Positions 17,123 to 26,793 of a DNA stretch of 64,000 nt are shown one piece after another. This DNA comes from Rhodospirillaceae bacterium (lineage in GTDB: Bacteria; Pseudomonadota; Alphaproteobacteria; Rhodospirillales; UBA2165). Positions within the stretch are counted from its first letter, which is position 1. Each line of letters starts with the position of its first letter. A program made the translations under genes and the position numbers. The stretch is taken from the NCBI GenBank assembly GCA_947467145.1, contig CANIGJ010000004.1:62001-126000 (forward strand), given 5' to 3'. The notes under the pieces are model-generated. The model ran no database searches, was not told where the DNA came from, and saw only the letters and a list, made by a program, of their open reading frames with translations.

Positions 17123-19459
17123 ATGCTCGATCCATTCGATTTGACCGACGATCCCGCACCGCTCGCGGGTCCGGCCCCGGCGGCGCCGTATCTCGCCGGC
17201 CTCAATGACGCGCAGCGCGCCGCGGTCGAGGCAACCGACGGGCCGGTCCTCGTGCTCGCGGGTGCCGGCACCGGCAAGACGCGCGTTCTGACGACGCGCC
17301 TCGCGCATATCCTGATGACGGGCCGCGCGCGGCCGTGGGAAATGATGGCCGTCACCTTCACCAACAAGGCGGCTAAGGAGATGCGTGAGCGCGTGTCGGC
17401 ACTCGTTGGCGGCGCGATCGAAGGTTGGTGGCTCGGTACGTTCCATGCACTGGGCGTGCGCATGCTGCGTCAGCATCCTGAAGCGGTTGGGCTCAAATCC
17501 AATTTCACCATCCTCGACGCCGACGATCAGCTGCGCCTCATGAAGCAGCTCATGGATGGCCATACCCTGGACGACAAGAAATGGCCGGCGCGCGCCATCA
17601 TGGGCGTGATCCAACGCTGGAAGGATCGCGGCTTGACGCCGGAAAAGGTGACCCAGGAAGAAGGCAGCGGCGATGCCAATGGCATCATCTTGCAACTTTA
17701 TCACGATTACCAGAATCGTTTGCGTGCCTTGAACGCCGCCGATTTCGGCGATCTGTTGCTGCATTGCCTGACCATGTTCACCAAGCATCCGGAAATCCTC
17801 GCGGGCTTCCAGCGCAAGTTCCGTTACCTGCTGGTCGACGAATATCAAGATACCAACGTTGCGCAATATCTGTGGCTGCGCCTGCTCGCCCAGCAAAGCC
17901 GCAACATCTGCTGCGTCGGCGACGACGATCAATCGATCTATTCCTGGCGCGGCGCCGAGGTCGGCAACATCCTGAAGTTCGAAAAGGATTTTCCCGGCGC
18001 CACCATCATTCGCCTCGAGCAGAATTATCGCTCCACGCCGCATATCCTGGCCGCCGCATCTGGCCTGATCGCGCATAACGAAGGCCGCTTGGGCAAAACG
18101 CTCTGGACCGGCATGAACGACGGTCGCAAGGTCGTCGTCGATGGCGTGTGGGACGGCGAAGAAGAGGCGCGCACGATCGGCGACGAGATCGAGGCGCGCC
18201 ATGCGCGCGGCGACTCGCTCGACAAGATCGCCATACTCGTGCGGACATCTGCGCAAACCCGCGCATTCGAAGAACGTCTGATCACGCTCGGCATCCCTTA
18301 TCGTGTCATTGGCGGTCCACGCTTCTACGAGCGCCAGGAAATCCGCGATGCCATCGCATATCTGCGCGTTATCGTCAGCCCCGATGACGATCTGGCATTC
18401 GAGCGTATCGTCAATGTGCCGAAACGCGGCCTTGGCGAGGCGAGCCTGCAAGCGCTGCATAAACTATCGCGCGGCGCTGGTGTGTCGCTGTTCGAGGCCG
18501 CGCGCATGATGGTCGAAAGCGACGAGATGAAGCCGAAGCCGCGCGGCGCGCTCAAGACGTTGCTCGATAATTTCGAGCGTTGGCGCACCAACCTGCGACA
18601 TGTGCCGGCGGGTGATGCGACCGAAATTGTGTTCGACCAATCAAGTTATACCGAAATGTCGGCCGGTGACCTTGCCGAACTCGTGCTGGAGGAATCCGGC
18701 TACATCGAGATGTGGAAGCACGACCGCACACCTGAAGCGCCCGGCCGTGTGGATAACCTGAACGAACTGGTCTCCGGGCTCGAGGAATTCGAGAACCTCC
18801 AGGGCTTTCTCGAACACGTCAGCCTGGTGATGGACAACGAGCAGAACACGACCGACGCCAAGGTCAGTATGATGACGCTGCACGGCGCTAAGGGGCTGGA
18901 ATTCGATCTCGTTTTCCTGCCGGGCTGGGAAGAAGGCTTGTTCCCGCACCAACGCAGCCTCGACGAAGAAGGCTTGAAGGGATTGGAGGAGGAGCGCCGC
19001 CTCGCCTATGTCGGCCTGACGCGCGCGCGCCATGAGGCGCGGGTCTCCTACGCCGCTAACCGACGGGTCTACAATGAATGGAAGAATGCGTTGCCGTCGC
19101 GTTTCATTGATGAATTGCCCAAGGAAAATACCGAACGTTCGGCGGCGCGCGGGCTCGGCGGCCAAGGCGGTTATCAGTCCGGCTATGTGAAGAATCCCCA
19201 ACGCGGTTTTGCCGAGATGGCGACAGCCTTCACGCAGAATTATGGCCGTCCCGCGCGGCGCGACGGCGTGGTCATCGACGGCGATGCGTGGCTGGTGCCC
19301 GATGCGGTGTCCGAGGGGCGCTTTGCGGAGGGCAGCCGGGTATTTCATCAGAAGTTCGGTTATGGCCGTGTGCTCACCTGCGACGGCAACAAGCTCGAGG
19401 TCGCGTTCGATAAAGCCGGCACCAAACGCGTCATCGACAGTTTTGTCGAACCCGCCTAG
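17123..19459 (+). CDS. uvrD: DNA helicase II (UvrD/PcrA)
   Basis: A superfamily 1A 3'-5' helicase for nucleotide-excision and mismatch repair, 778 residues from the ATG at 17123. Motif I is AGAGTGKT near residue 47, the Q motif is LNDAQRAAV, motif II is VDEYQDTN, motif III is GDDDQSIYSWRGA, motif IV is LEQNYRS, motif V is TLHGAKGLEFD and motif VI is VGLTRAR. The C-terminal tail has the Tudor-like segment ending in the FGYGRVL motif seen in PcrA/UvrD. Confidence 0.95.
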   Translation: MLDPFDLTDDPAPLAGPAPAAPYLAGLNDAQRAAVEATDGPVLVLAGAGTGKTRVLTTRLAHILMTGRARPWEMMAVTFTNKAAKEMRERVSALVGGAIEGWWLGTFHALGVRMLRQHPEAVGLKSNFTILDADDQLRLMKQLMDGHTLDDKKWPARAIMGVIQRWKDRGLTPEKVTQEEGSGDANGIILQLYHDYQNRLRALNAADFGDLLLHCLTMFTKHPEILAGFQRKFRYLLVDEYQDTNVAQYLWLRLLAQQSRNICCVGDDDQSIYSWRGAEVGNILKFEKDFPGATIIRLEQNYRSTPHILAAASGLIAHNEGRLGKTLWTGMNDGRKVVVDGVWDGEEEARTIGDEIEARHARGDSLDKIAILVRTSAQTRAFEERLITLGIPYRVIGGPRFYERQEIRDAIAYLRVIVSPDDDLAFERIVNVPKRGLGEASLQALHKLSRGAGVSLFEAARMMVESDEMKPKPRGALKTLLDNFERWRTNLRHVPAGDATEIVFDQSSYTEMSAGDLAELVLEESGYIEMWKHDRTPEAPGRVDNLNELVSGLEEFENLQGFLEHVSLVMDNEQNTTDAKVSMMTLHGAKGLEFDLVFLPGWEEGLFPHQRSLDEEGLKGLEEERRLAYVGLTRARHEARVSYAANRRVYNEWKNALPSRFIDELPKENTERSAARGLGGQGGYQSGYVKNPQRGFAEMATAFTQNYGRPARRDGVVIDGDAWLVPDAVSEGRFAEGSRVFHQKFGYGRVLTCDGNKLEVAFDKAGTKRVIDSFVEPA

Positions 19460-19468
19460 ACGTTGCAC

Positions 19469-21313
19469 ATGAACAGTTGGATCGATCTTTTCTACGCTGG
19501 CCCGCAGCAGCTTATCCCGGTCGTGGTCGGTTTGGTGCTGTGGATTGGGCTTGCCGGTCTCGGCTACCTCGTCACGGGGCGCGACCGCATCGTCGAGGCC
19601 AATGTCTTTTTTGGTTGGGCCGCCGTTTCGACCCTGTTCACCTGCGTCGGCATCTTCGTCGCCGGCGCGTTTCATGTCCTATCGATTTTGGTCGGCATCC
19701 TGGCGCTCGTCGGCATCGTGCTGGCGCGGCTGAGGGGCGATGCGCTGTTCGTGCCGGGTGCTTGGCGCGTCGCCGTATTGTCCTTGCCGCTTCTGCTCAT
19801 CGCCGGCGCGATGGATCCGTCACAATGGGATGAATTTTCGCATTGGCTGCCGGCGTCGCGGTTCCTGATCGCATCGAACGGTTTCCCGACCGCCGAACAC
19901 ACCTTCGAAGGCTTCGCCGGCTATCCCTACGCCTGGCCGTTCCTGATGTATCTGGGCGGCCAGCTCGCCGGCGGCTTCCTCAACAATATCGGCTATCAGC
20001 TCAATGTTCTGATGCTGCTGACCTTCGCAGTCTTCGCTTTGCGCGCGGCCTTTGCGATGGCCGGCAAGCCGCGCGTGGATTTGATCGGCTGGCCCTTCGC
20101 TGCCGCCGCGGCACTTGTCGCCACCGCGTTTAATCCGACGTTCGTGCAGAAGATCGTGCTGACCGCCTATTCGGATGTCAGCAGTGCCACGGTCACGGGT
20201 GCGGCGATTCTCGTCGGTTATTTCTTGCTCGAACGCTTGGCCGGGCGCGAAGCCAAATCGACATGGGGTTCGGCGTGGCAGTTGGCGCTCGTCCTGGCGC
20301 TGCTGATCAATATCCGCCAGACCAATCTCAGCGTCTTCCTGGCCTTGGTTTTTGCGCTGGGCTTGATCGCCTGGCGCGATGCGGACATCCGTCTCGGGCG
20401 CGCGGCGTCCATGCTGCCGCTGATCGTTATTCCGGCGATCGTGCTGTATGCGCTATGGCGCTATTACATCGCCACACGGTTGGTCGGCCTGAGCGCCGAA
20501 GCGACCCTGCGGCCGTTCGCCGGATGGAACTTTGCCGAGATCCCACGCATCCTCGGGTCGATGGCGGAGGTCGCGTCGAAGAAGTTCGCCTTCTTCATTC
20601 CCATGTTGGTCGCATGCGGATTCGCCGTGCGCGCACTGCTGCGCTGCCGCACTGGCTTTGATCGGATCGCGCTGCTGGTCAGTGTCGTCTTTGCCGCGAA
20701 TCTCGCGTTCCTGTTCATCACCTATCTCGGTCATTTCGGCCGCGACCAGGCGGTCACCGCCGTCTCGTTTTGGCGCTACAACATCGATGTCGGCATGGTC
20801 GCGGTCATCTTCCTGACCGCCGGCGTCCTGTGGTATTGGCGCGGCCGTACCTCGTTCGATACCTATCCGCGCTGGCTGGCCCCCGTGGCCATCGTTCTTG
20901 TCGTCGCACTGCCCTTCGGCTTCGCGACCAAGCTGCGCTTCGATTATGAGCCGCCGAAACCGCATTACATTGCGGTCGCCAAGGCGCTGGCGCCACAGGC
21001 GTCGGCGCTCGGCAATGTCTATGTGATGGACCCGAAGGGCACCGGCGAAGCGGCGGTGATCACGCGCTATTATCTCGATCGGCCGGGCATGCCCTGGATA
21101 TCGGCATTCAGCGGACCGACTCCGCAGCTCATCGCGCAGTATTTGGACAATCTGAAGCGCGGCGATCACGTCCTCATCCATTCCACCCGGGCCGGCATGG
21201 ACGAGATCTTCGGACAGGTGCTGGACGAACGGACGTCTTATCTGTTCCGGCGCGAACCCGGCGAATGGCTATTGGTCCGCACTTGGCCGAAGCCCGCGGA
21301 TCATCCTTTTTAA
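19469..21313 (+). CDS. Polytopic membrane protein, possible GT-C glycosyltransferase
   Basis: A 614-residue protein with roughly a dozen hydrophobic segments in residues 10-480 and a soluble C-terminal domain of about 110 residues. The loop after the third or fourth helix has DPSQWDEFSHW, resembling the acidic first-loop motif of GT-C lipid-linked-sugar transferases, and the C-terminal domain is periplasm-like. The gene begins 9 bp after uvrD. Identity is not certain: no close family is recognised, and an uncharacterised membrane protein is the conservative call. Confidence 0.55.
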   Translation: MNSWIDLFYAGPQQLIPVVVGLVLWIGLAGLGYLVTGRDRIVEANVFFGWAAVSTLFTCVGIFVAGAFHVLSILVGILALVGIVLARLRGDALFVPGAWRVAVLSLPLLLIAGAMDPSQWDEFSHWLPASRFLIASNGFPTAEHTFEGFAGYPYAWPFLMYLGGQLAGGFLNNIGYQLNVLMLLTFAVFALRAAFAMAGKPRVDLIGWPFAAAAALVATAFNPTFVQKIVLTAYSDVSSATVTGAAILVGYFLLERLAGREAKSTWGSAWQLALVLALLINIRQTNLSVFLALVFALGLIAWRDADIRLGRAASMLPLIVIPAIVLYALWRYYIATRLVGLSAEATLRPFAGWNFAEIPRILGSMAEVASKKFAFFIPMLVACGFAVRALLRCRTGFDRIALLVSVVFAANLAFLFITYLGHFGRDQAVTAVSFWRYNIDVGMVAVIFLTAGVLWYWRGRTSFDTYPRWLAPVAIVLVVALPFGFATKLRFDYEPPKPHYIAVAKALAPQASALGNVYVMDPKGTGEAAVITRYYLDRPGMPWISAFSGPTPQLIAQYLDNLKRGDHVLIHSTRAGMDEIFGQVLDERTSYLFRREPGEWLLVRTWPKPADHPF

Positions 21314-21328
21314 TCCGAGCAGATAAGC

Positions 21329-22663
21329 CTATTGGGCCGCGCGGCGTAGCGCGGTCGATCCGAACACGCGATTGAAGATCGTGTCGACGTTTTTGGTGTG
21401 ATAGCCGATGTCGAACACCTCATCGAGGTCGGCCTTGCTCATCGCCTTGGCGACCTGCGGATCGGCGTTCAGCATGGTGCGGAAATCGGCACCTTCCATC
21501 CATACCTTCATCGCATTGGTCTGCACGATCTTGTAGGCGTCCTCGCGGCTGACCCCGGCTTGGGTGAGCGCCAGCAGCACGCGGCCCGAGAAGACCAACC
21601 CGCCCAGCTTGTTGAGGTTGGCGAGCATCGTCTCGGGATACACCAGCATCTTCTCGACAACACCGGCGAGGCGATTGAGTGCGAAATCGAGCGTCACGGT
21701 CGAATCGGGCGCGATCATACGTTCGACCGACGAATGCGAAATGTCGCGCTCGTGCCACAACGCGACGTTTTCCAGCGCCGGCACTACGGCGGCGCGCACG
21801 GTGCGGGCGAGGCCGGTGAGGTTCTCGGTCAGGATCGGATTGCGCTTATGCGGCATCGCGGACGAGCCTTTCTGCCCGGCCGAGAAAAATTCTTCGGCCT
21901 CGCGCACTTCGGTGCGCTGCAGATGGCGGATTTCGGTGGCGAGCCGTTCGACGCTGGCGGCGATGACGGCCAGCGTGGCAAAGAACATCGCATGGCGGTC
22001 GCGCGGGATGACTTGCGTCGACACCGGCTCCGGCGTCAGGCCGAGCTTCTCGGCAACGTAAACTTCGACCGACGGATCGATATTGGCGAAGGTGCCGACG
22101 GCGCCGGAGATCGCGCAGGTCGCGATTTCGGCGCGCGCATTGATCAGGCGCGCACGGGCGCGTTGGAATTCGGCGTGATGCCCGGCGAGCTTGATGCCGA
22201 AGGTCGTCGGCTCGGCATGGATGCCGTGGCTGCGCCCGATGGTCGGCGTATCCTTGAATTCGAAGGCGCGTTTTTCCAGTGCGGCCAGCACGCGGTCGAG
22301 ATCGGCGAGCAGGATGTCGGCGGCCTGGGTCAATTGGACCGCGAAGCAGGTATCGAGCACGTCAGATGACGTCATGCCCTGATGGACGAAGCGCGCGGCA
22401 TCGCCGATCTGTTCGGCCAATTCGGTCGTAAAGGCGATCACGTCATGCTTGGTTTCGGCCTCGATCGCGTCGATGCGGTCGATGCGCGCCTGGGTATAGG
22501 GCTTGGTGCCCTTGGCCCAGATTTCGGCGGCGGCGTCCTTGGGGATAACCCCGAGGGCTGCTTGCGCGTCGCAGGCGTGGGCCTCGATTTCGAACCAGAT
22601 CCGAAATCGGTTTGCGGCCTCCCAAATGGCGGCCATGTCGGGGCGGGAATAACGTGGGATCAT
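21329..22663 (-). CDS. purB: Adenylosuccinate lyase
   Basis: Cleaves SAICAR and adenylosuccinate in purine synthesis. The 444-residue protein has the fumarase/aspartase signature GSSAMPHKRNP near residue 265, the catalytic-histidine segment GRSHGIHAEPTTFG near residue 145, and the TSSDVLDT substrate motif. Its ATG overlaps the stop of... the reverse-order neighbour: the MFS gene ends four bases inside it, so the transporter lies upstream in the same operon. Confidence 0.96.
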   Translation of the reverse strand: MIPRYSRPDMAAIWEAANRFRIWFEIEAHACDAQAALGVIPKDAAAEIWAKGTKPYTQARIDRIDAIEAETKHDVIAFTTELAEQIGDAARFVHQGMTSSDVLDTCFAVQLTQAADILLADLDRVLAALEKRAFEFKDTPTIGRSHGIHAEPTTFGIKLAGHHAEFQRARARLINARAEIATCAISGAVGTFANIDPSVEVYVAEKLGLTPEPVSTQVIPRDRHAMFFATLAVIAASVERLATEIRHLQRTEVREAEEFFSAGQKGSSAMPHKRNPILTENLTGLARTVRAAVVPALENVALWHERDISHSSVERMIAPDSTVTLDFALNRLAGVVEKMLVYPETMLANLNKLGGLVFSGRVLLALTQAGVSREDAYKIVQTNAMKVWMEGADFRTMLNADPQVAKAMSKADLDEVFDIGYHTKNVDTIFNRVFGSTALRRAAQ

Positions 22664-23913
22664 GATGCGGGTGCTATATCACGCGGGCGCGGCAATTTGA
22701 AGGCTCGGGTGACGCACAACCAGATTAATCCACAGGCTTCGAGCGCCAACATCGTCGTGAAGGCGGCGGTGTAGCCCTCCGGCGCGAACTGGCCGGTGGC
22801 GGAGCGCGGCCACAGATTGACGATGGCGCCGATGCCCCATTGCGCGGCGAAGGCGCCCAGGAACACGAACAGGTTGAGCACCGTGTTCACGCGGCCCGCG
22901 AGACGCGACGGGAAGCGCTGCGATACGGCGGCATAAGCCAGCGAGCCGATGGTTCCGGTGAACGAGAACAGCACCCACAAAACGTGCGGTGCGTCGAACA
23001 GGCCGGTGATGATGCAAAGCTGCACGGTCATATAAGCGATGGAAACAGTAACCATGGTCACGACCGTATCGATGCCGTAACGCGTCAGGCGTTCGGCGAT
23101 GACGCCCCACGTGAAGAAACCGGCCATCAATCCGACCGCGATCCACATCAAGGTCGACGCGACGTCGGCGCGGGCAAAGCCGGCGACATCGCTGAGCCAG
23201 GGCCCGGCCCATAAGGTCGGCATCGACAGATTGGCGCTTTGCGTCAGCACCGCGAAGGGCACGAACTGGATGAAGGCGGGATGGCGGAGGATCGCCTTGA
23301 TCTCGTCGACCTGCGCGCCGAGGCCGGGCTTTTCGGCGCTGCGATCGGGTGCAGGATCTTTCGGCACGACCAGATAGATGACGAGGGCCGCGAGTGCGGT
23401 GATCGCGGCAAGGCCGACGAACACGCCGCGCCAATCGGTGACGGCGAGCGCCGCCTGCACCGGCGCGGTTGCGCTGACCGCGCCCATGCCACCGGCGGTG
23501 AAGATCAAGCCGTTGATCAGCGCCAGTCGCTCGCGCGGATAGGTGCGCGCAAACGCCGTCACCGCCGACATCAGGCAGGCCGACACGCCGAGCCCGATCA
23601 ACCCGCGCCCGATGGCGAGGCCGGTCAGCGAGGTTGCCGTCGCGAACACCACCGCACCGATCGCGGCTATGGCGATCAGCACCACATCGGTCAGGCGCGG
23701 CCCGATGCGGTCGAGCACGATACCGAGCGGCAGCTGCACCGCTGCGAAGGTCAGGAAGTAGGTGCTGGTGAGCAGGCCGAGATCGCCGGCGTCCAGCGTG
23801 AAATCGCGCACGAGGTCGGGCGCGATCACCGCGTTGATCGCGCGATAGACGTACGACATGTAATAGCCGAGCGCGAACGGCAGGAACACGCGCAGCGCGG
23901 TGGCGCGGGTCAT
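22660..23913 (-). CDS. MFS transporter
   Basis: A 417-residue major-facilitator protein with twelve predicted helices and the loop 2-3 type motif (GIVLDRIGPR) near residues 65-75. It lies upstream of purB with a 4-bp ATGA overlap, so they share a transcript. The fold and the acidic motif are clear, but the substrate is not predictable; a link to nucleobase or purine precursor movement is only suggested by the neighbour. Confidence 0.85.
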   Translation of the reverse strand: MTRATALRVFLPFALGYYMSYVYRAINAVIAPDLVRDFTLDAGDLGLLTSTYFLTFAAVQLPLGIVLDRIGPRLTDVVLIAIAAIGAVVFATATSLTGLAIGRGLIGLGVSACLMSAVTAFARTYPRERLALINGLIFTAGGMGAVSATAPVQAALAVTDWRGVFVGLAAITALAALVIYLVVPKDPAPDRSAEKPGLGAQVDEIKAILRHPAFIQFVPFAVLTQSANLSMPTLWAGPWLSDVAGFARADVASTLMWIAVGLMAGFFTWGVIAERLTRYGIDTVVTMVTVSIAYMTVQLCIITGLFDAPHVLWVLFSFTGTIGSLAYAAVSQRFPSRLAGRVNTVLNLFVFLGAFAAQWGIGAIVNLWPRSATGQFAPEGYTAAFTTMLALEACGLIWLCVTRAFKLPRPRDIAPAS

Positions 23914-23935
23914 GACAGCCCGAAAATCGCTGAGC

Positions 23936-24535
23936 CTATTCGGGCATGGTCTTGTCGTAGGACGGCACGGCGGCGCGGAACGCGTCGAGCCACGCGATCA
24001 GTTTGGGATGGCTGGCGCGCCAATCGACCTGTTTGCGGAAATCGAGATAGCCGAGCGCGCAGGCGAGCCCAATGGCGGCGACCGTCACCGGCGCCAAAGA
24101 CGGCGGATGATCGGTGAAATAATCTAGGGCGCGCACGATCTTGCCGCGTTGCATGTCGAGCCAGCCGGCATGCGGCGTCTCGCCCGGGCGGTAGCGCACT
24201 TCGTAGATGATTAGGATCGAGGCATCCATGATGCCGTCGGCGAGCGAGGCATCGGTCAGCGCATCGAAGCGCGCGTCGATCTCTTTCGGGATGATCTTGC
24301 CGCCGCCGGCCAGGGTGTCGACATATTCCATGATGACGCGGCTGTCGTGGATCGATTTGCCGTTGTCGAGCACCAGGACGGGAATCTTGCTGATCGGATT
24401 GCGGTTCTGGATCGGATCGGCCGGTTCGATGTTCACCGCGCCGAACTCGATCTTCTTCTCGAGCCCGAGCATGTAGGCGGCGATCTTTACCTTGCGCGAG
24501 AACGGCGAGGTGACGGCGGAACGTAGAATCGGCAT
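23936..24535 (-). CDS. Glutathione S-transferase family protein
   Basis: A 199-residue protein with an N-terminal thioredoxin-like GST domain (SPFSRKVKIAAYML, then the cis-Pro region SKIPVLVLDNG and the glutathione-binding DSRVIMEYVD) and a helical C-terminal domain. The residue usually acting on glutathione is a Ser in the SPFSRKV segment. It is 22 bp upstream of the MFS gene on the same strand, and divergent from the secreted hydrolase gene. Confidence 0.88.
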   Translation of the reverse strand: MPILRSAVTSPFSRKVKIAAYMLGLEKKIEFGAVNIEPADPIQNRNPISKIPVLVLDNGKSIHDSRVIMEYVDTLAGGGKIIPKEIDARFDALTDASLADGIMDASILIIYEVRYRPGETPHAGWLDMQRGKIVRALDYFTDHPPSLAPVTVAAIGLACALGYLDFRKQVDWRASHPKLIAWLDAFRAAVPSYDKTMPE

Positions 24536-24662
24536 GTTTTATCCCCCTGAACTATCGGCTGCTTTCCCAACTCGTAGCATCCAGCGCGGCGACAATCACG
24601 TGCTCTGCCGGTGGATTTTGATAGTATTGCGAATAATTTTCATTTGCATATATTGTCGCCCG

Positions 24663-25817
24663 ATGGTCGCAAGATATTTTTTGGCGCTGGCTCTCGGCAC
24701 AGCTCTCTCATCGTCTCTGGCCTCCCCTGCCGCCGCCGCCGATCTCGGCACGGTCGAAGGGGTGCGTCGCGAGGCAATCTATTTCCAGGCCGCCCCCGGC
24801 GGGGTGGCTCCCCTGTGGCTGGAGGCCCTGGTGACGCGACCGGATGGGCCAAGAGAACAGCAAGTGCGCTATCCGTTGGCGCTGCTCAGCCATGGCACGC
24901 CGCGCCCCGAGGATGACCGCCGTCGGACGTCGCCCTTGTTCAGCACGGCGACCGCGATCGAATTCGCGTTGCGCGGTTGGACGGTGGTGACCCTGATCCC
25001 GCGCGGCTACGGGCTGTCGCAGGGCGAATTTCTGGAAAGCACCGAGCCGTGCAACGCCCAAACCGATCACCGCGCACGCGCGAGTGCGGCAGTTCAGGAC
25101 ATCACCGAAGCGACGAAGGTGCTGTCGGAACTGCCCTATGTTGACGGCTCCAAACTGATGCTGATGGGCGTGTCCACCGGCGGGTTCGGATCGCTGGCGG
25201 CGGCGGCAGAAAATCCGCCCGGTCTCCAGGCGGTTCTCAATTTCGGTGGCGGCCGCGGCTCGACGGGACCCAATACGGTCTGCCAGCCCGATCGCCTCGT
25301 CGAGACCTTCGGTCAGCTCGGTGCGGCTGTGAAGGTGCCGACGCTCTGGGTCTATGCCGAGAACGACAGCTTCTTCGCGCCTGCGCTCGCCAAGCGTTTC
25401 GTCGATGCATTCGGCGCAAATGGCGGCAAGGCGCAGTTCGTGGCATTACCGGCGGTCGGCCGCGAAGGCAACGCCCTGTTCGGCGCTGCGGCCATCGATG
25501 CGTGGCGTAGTTCGGTTGATCAATTCCTGAACGAGAATCGTTTGGCGAATTGGGCCCAACCGGTGGCGATCAATCCACTGCCGTTGGCGCAACCGCCCTT
25601 CGCCTGGGACAAGAGCAAAGCCAACGTGGAAGAATTCGAGTGCTACCGCACGTCGCTCGCTTTTGAGAAAGCTCTGGCGTTCAATCGCGACGGCAAGGTG
25701 TTTTGGCGCAATGGCTTCCGCAAACCCGAAGACGCGGCGAAGAGCGTGATGGAACAATGCCAAGCAAGCGGGACCCGCTGTCGGCTGTATGCCGTCAACC
25801 ATACTGTCGTGCAGTAG
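24663..25817 (+). CDS. Secreted alpha/beta hydrolase (dienelactone-hydrolase-like)
   Basis: A 384-residue exported protein. The ATG at 24663 starts a signal peptide (VARYFLALALGTALSSSLA, cleavage after AAA near residue 28). The alpha/beta hydrolase core has a SHGTPRPEDD oxyanion segment and nucleophile motif GVSTGG near residue 167, with an acid in the YAENDSFF segment. The C-terminal hundred residues contain conserved cysteines (ECYR, EQCQASGTRC) that may form disulphides. Substrate unknown; related proteins are annotated as platelet-activating-factor acetylhydrolase-like or dienelactone hydrolases. Confidence 0.75.
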   Translation: MVARYFLALALGTALSSSLASPAAAADLGTVEGVRREAIYFQAAPGGVAPLWLEALVTRPDGPREQQVRYPLALLSHGTPRPEDDRRRTSPLFSTATAIEFALRGWTVVTLIPRGYGLSQGEFLESTEPCNAQTDHRARASAAVQDITEATKVLSELPYVDGSKLMLMGVSTGGFGSLAAAAENPPGLQAVLNFGGGRGSTGPNTVCQPDRLVETFGQLGAAVKVPTLWVYAENDSFFAPALAKRFVDAFGANGGKAQFVALPAVGREGNALFGAAAIDAWRSSVDQFLNENRLANWAQPVAINPLPLAQPPFAWDKSKANVEEFECYRTSLAFEKALAFNRDGKVFWRNGFRKPEDAAKSVMEQCQASGTRCRLYAVNHTVVQ

Positions 25818-25840
25818 CGCCCAGACTTACGCGTATTGGC

Positions 25841-26716
25841 TCACGCGTCGTTTAGGCCGATTGCATCGAGCTGCGTGAAGACATCGTCGGGCAGTACAAG
25901 CTCGGCCACCGCGAGGTTTTCGCGTAAGTGGTCGAGCGACGCCGTGCCGGCAATCACTAAAATGTTGGGCGCGCGGCGTAGCAACCAGGCTAGCGCGATT
26001 TGACGCGGTGTTGCGTCCAGGCGCTTGGCGATGTCCGACAAAGCACTCAACTGCAGCGGACGAAAACCGCCGAGCGGAAAAAACGGCACGTAGGCGATGC
26101 CGTCACGCGCCAGATCGTTGATCAGGGCATCGTCGCTGCGCTGCGCGATGTTGTATTCGTTCTGCACGCAGACGATGTCGCAGATGCAGCGCCCCTCAGC
26201 GATCTGCGTCGGCGTGACGTTGCTCAAACCGATATGCCGGATCAGTCCTTGGCGTTGCAGTTCGACAAGCGGCGTCAGCATCGGTTCGATCGAACCTTCG
26301 GCGGGGCCGGTCATGCTAAACATGCAGCGTAAATTGACGACGTCGATGACGTCGCGGCCGAGATTGCGCAGATTGTCGTGGACGGCCTGGATCAATTCGT
26401 CTGGTTTGAACGCGGGCCGCCACGATCCATCGTCGCCGCGCCTGGCCCCGATCTTGGTGACGATGACCAGATCGTCGGGGTAGGGATGCAGCGCCTCGCG
26501 GATCAATTGGTTGGTGATGTGAGGGCCATAGAAGTCGCTGGTATCGATATGGTTCACGCCCGCTTCGACAGCGGCGCGCAAAACGGCGAGCGCGGCCTTG
26601 CGATCCTTGGGCGGCCCGAAGACATGCGGCCCCGCCAATTGCATGGCGCCGTAGCCGACCCGCTGCACGTTGTGACTGCCGAGGGCGAAGGTACGGGGCT
26701 GTTCAATCTGCGTCAT
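25841..26716 (-). CDS. pdxI: Aldo/keto reductase, YdbC/PdxI type (pyridoxal reductase-like)
   Basis: A 291-residue aldo/keto reductase very like E. coli YdbC, shown to be an NADPH-dependent pyridoxal reductase (PdxI). Shared stretches include RVGYGAMQLAGP, NHIDTSDFYGPH, TKIGARRGDDGSW, HIGLSNVTPTQ and YVPFFPLGGF. Catalytic Asp, Tyr and Lys are present; the usual catalytic His position reads NLR, which is also the YdbC pattern, so this is a family feature. It is divergent from an MmyB-like regulator that probably controls it. Confidence 0.8.
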   Translation of the reverse strand: MTQIEQPRTFALGSHNVQRVGYGAMQLAGPHVFGPPKDRKAALAVLRAAVEAGVNHIDTSDFYGPHITNQLIREALHPYPDDLVIVTKIGARRGDDGSWRPAFKPDELIQAVHDNLRNLGRDVIDVVNLRCMFSMTGPAEGSIEPMLTPLVELQRQGLIRHIGLSNVTPTQIAEGRCICDIVCVQNEYNIAQRSDDALINDLARDGIAYVPFFPLGGFRPLQLSALSDIAKRLDATPRQIALAWLLRRAPNILVIAGTASLDHLRENLAVAELVLPDDVFTQLDAIGLNDA

Positions 26717-26779
26717 ACGAGTTTCCTTTCGCTATGACGTCTATATCTGCTCCTGTGCTATCATGGTAAATTAGTGATC

Positions 26780-26793
26780 TTATACAGGTATAA
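26780..26793. promoter_or_regulatory. Palindromic operator overlapping the regulator start codon
   Basis: TTATAC-AG-GTATAA is a perfect 14-bp inverted repeat in the 76-bp divergent interval; its last A is the first base of the regulator ATG. Its place suggests autoregulation of the MmyB-like gene and possibly control of the divergent reductase. Confidence 0.55.

Noticed and set aside
25841..26716. Missing catalytic histidine in the aldo/keto reductase as evidence of inactivity
   Set aside because: The NLR pattern at this position is also found in the active E. coli YdbC/PdxI subfamily, so it is a family trait.
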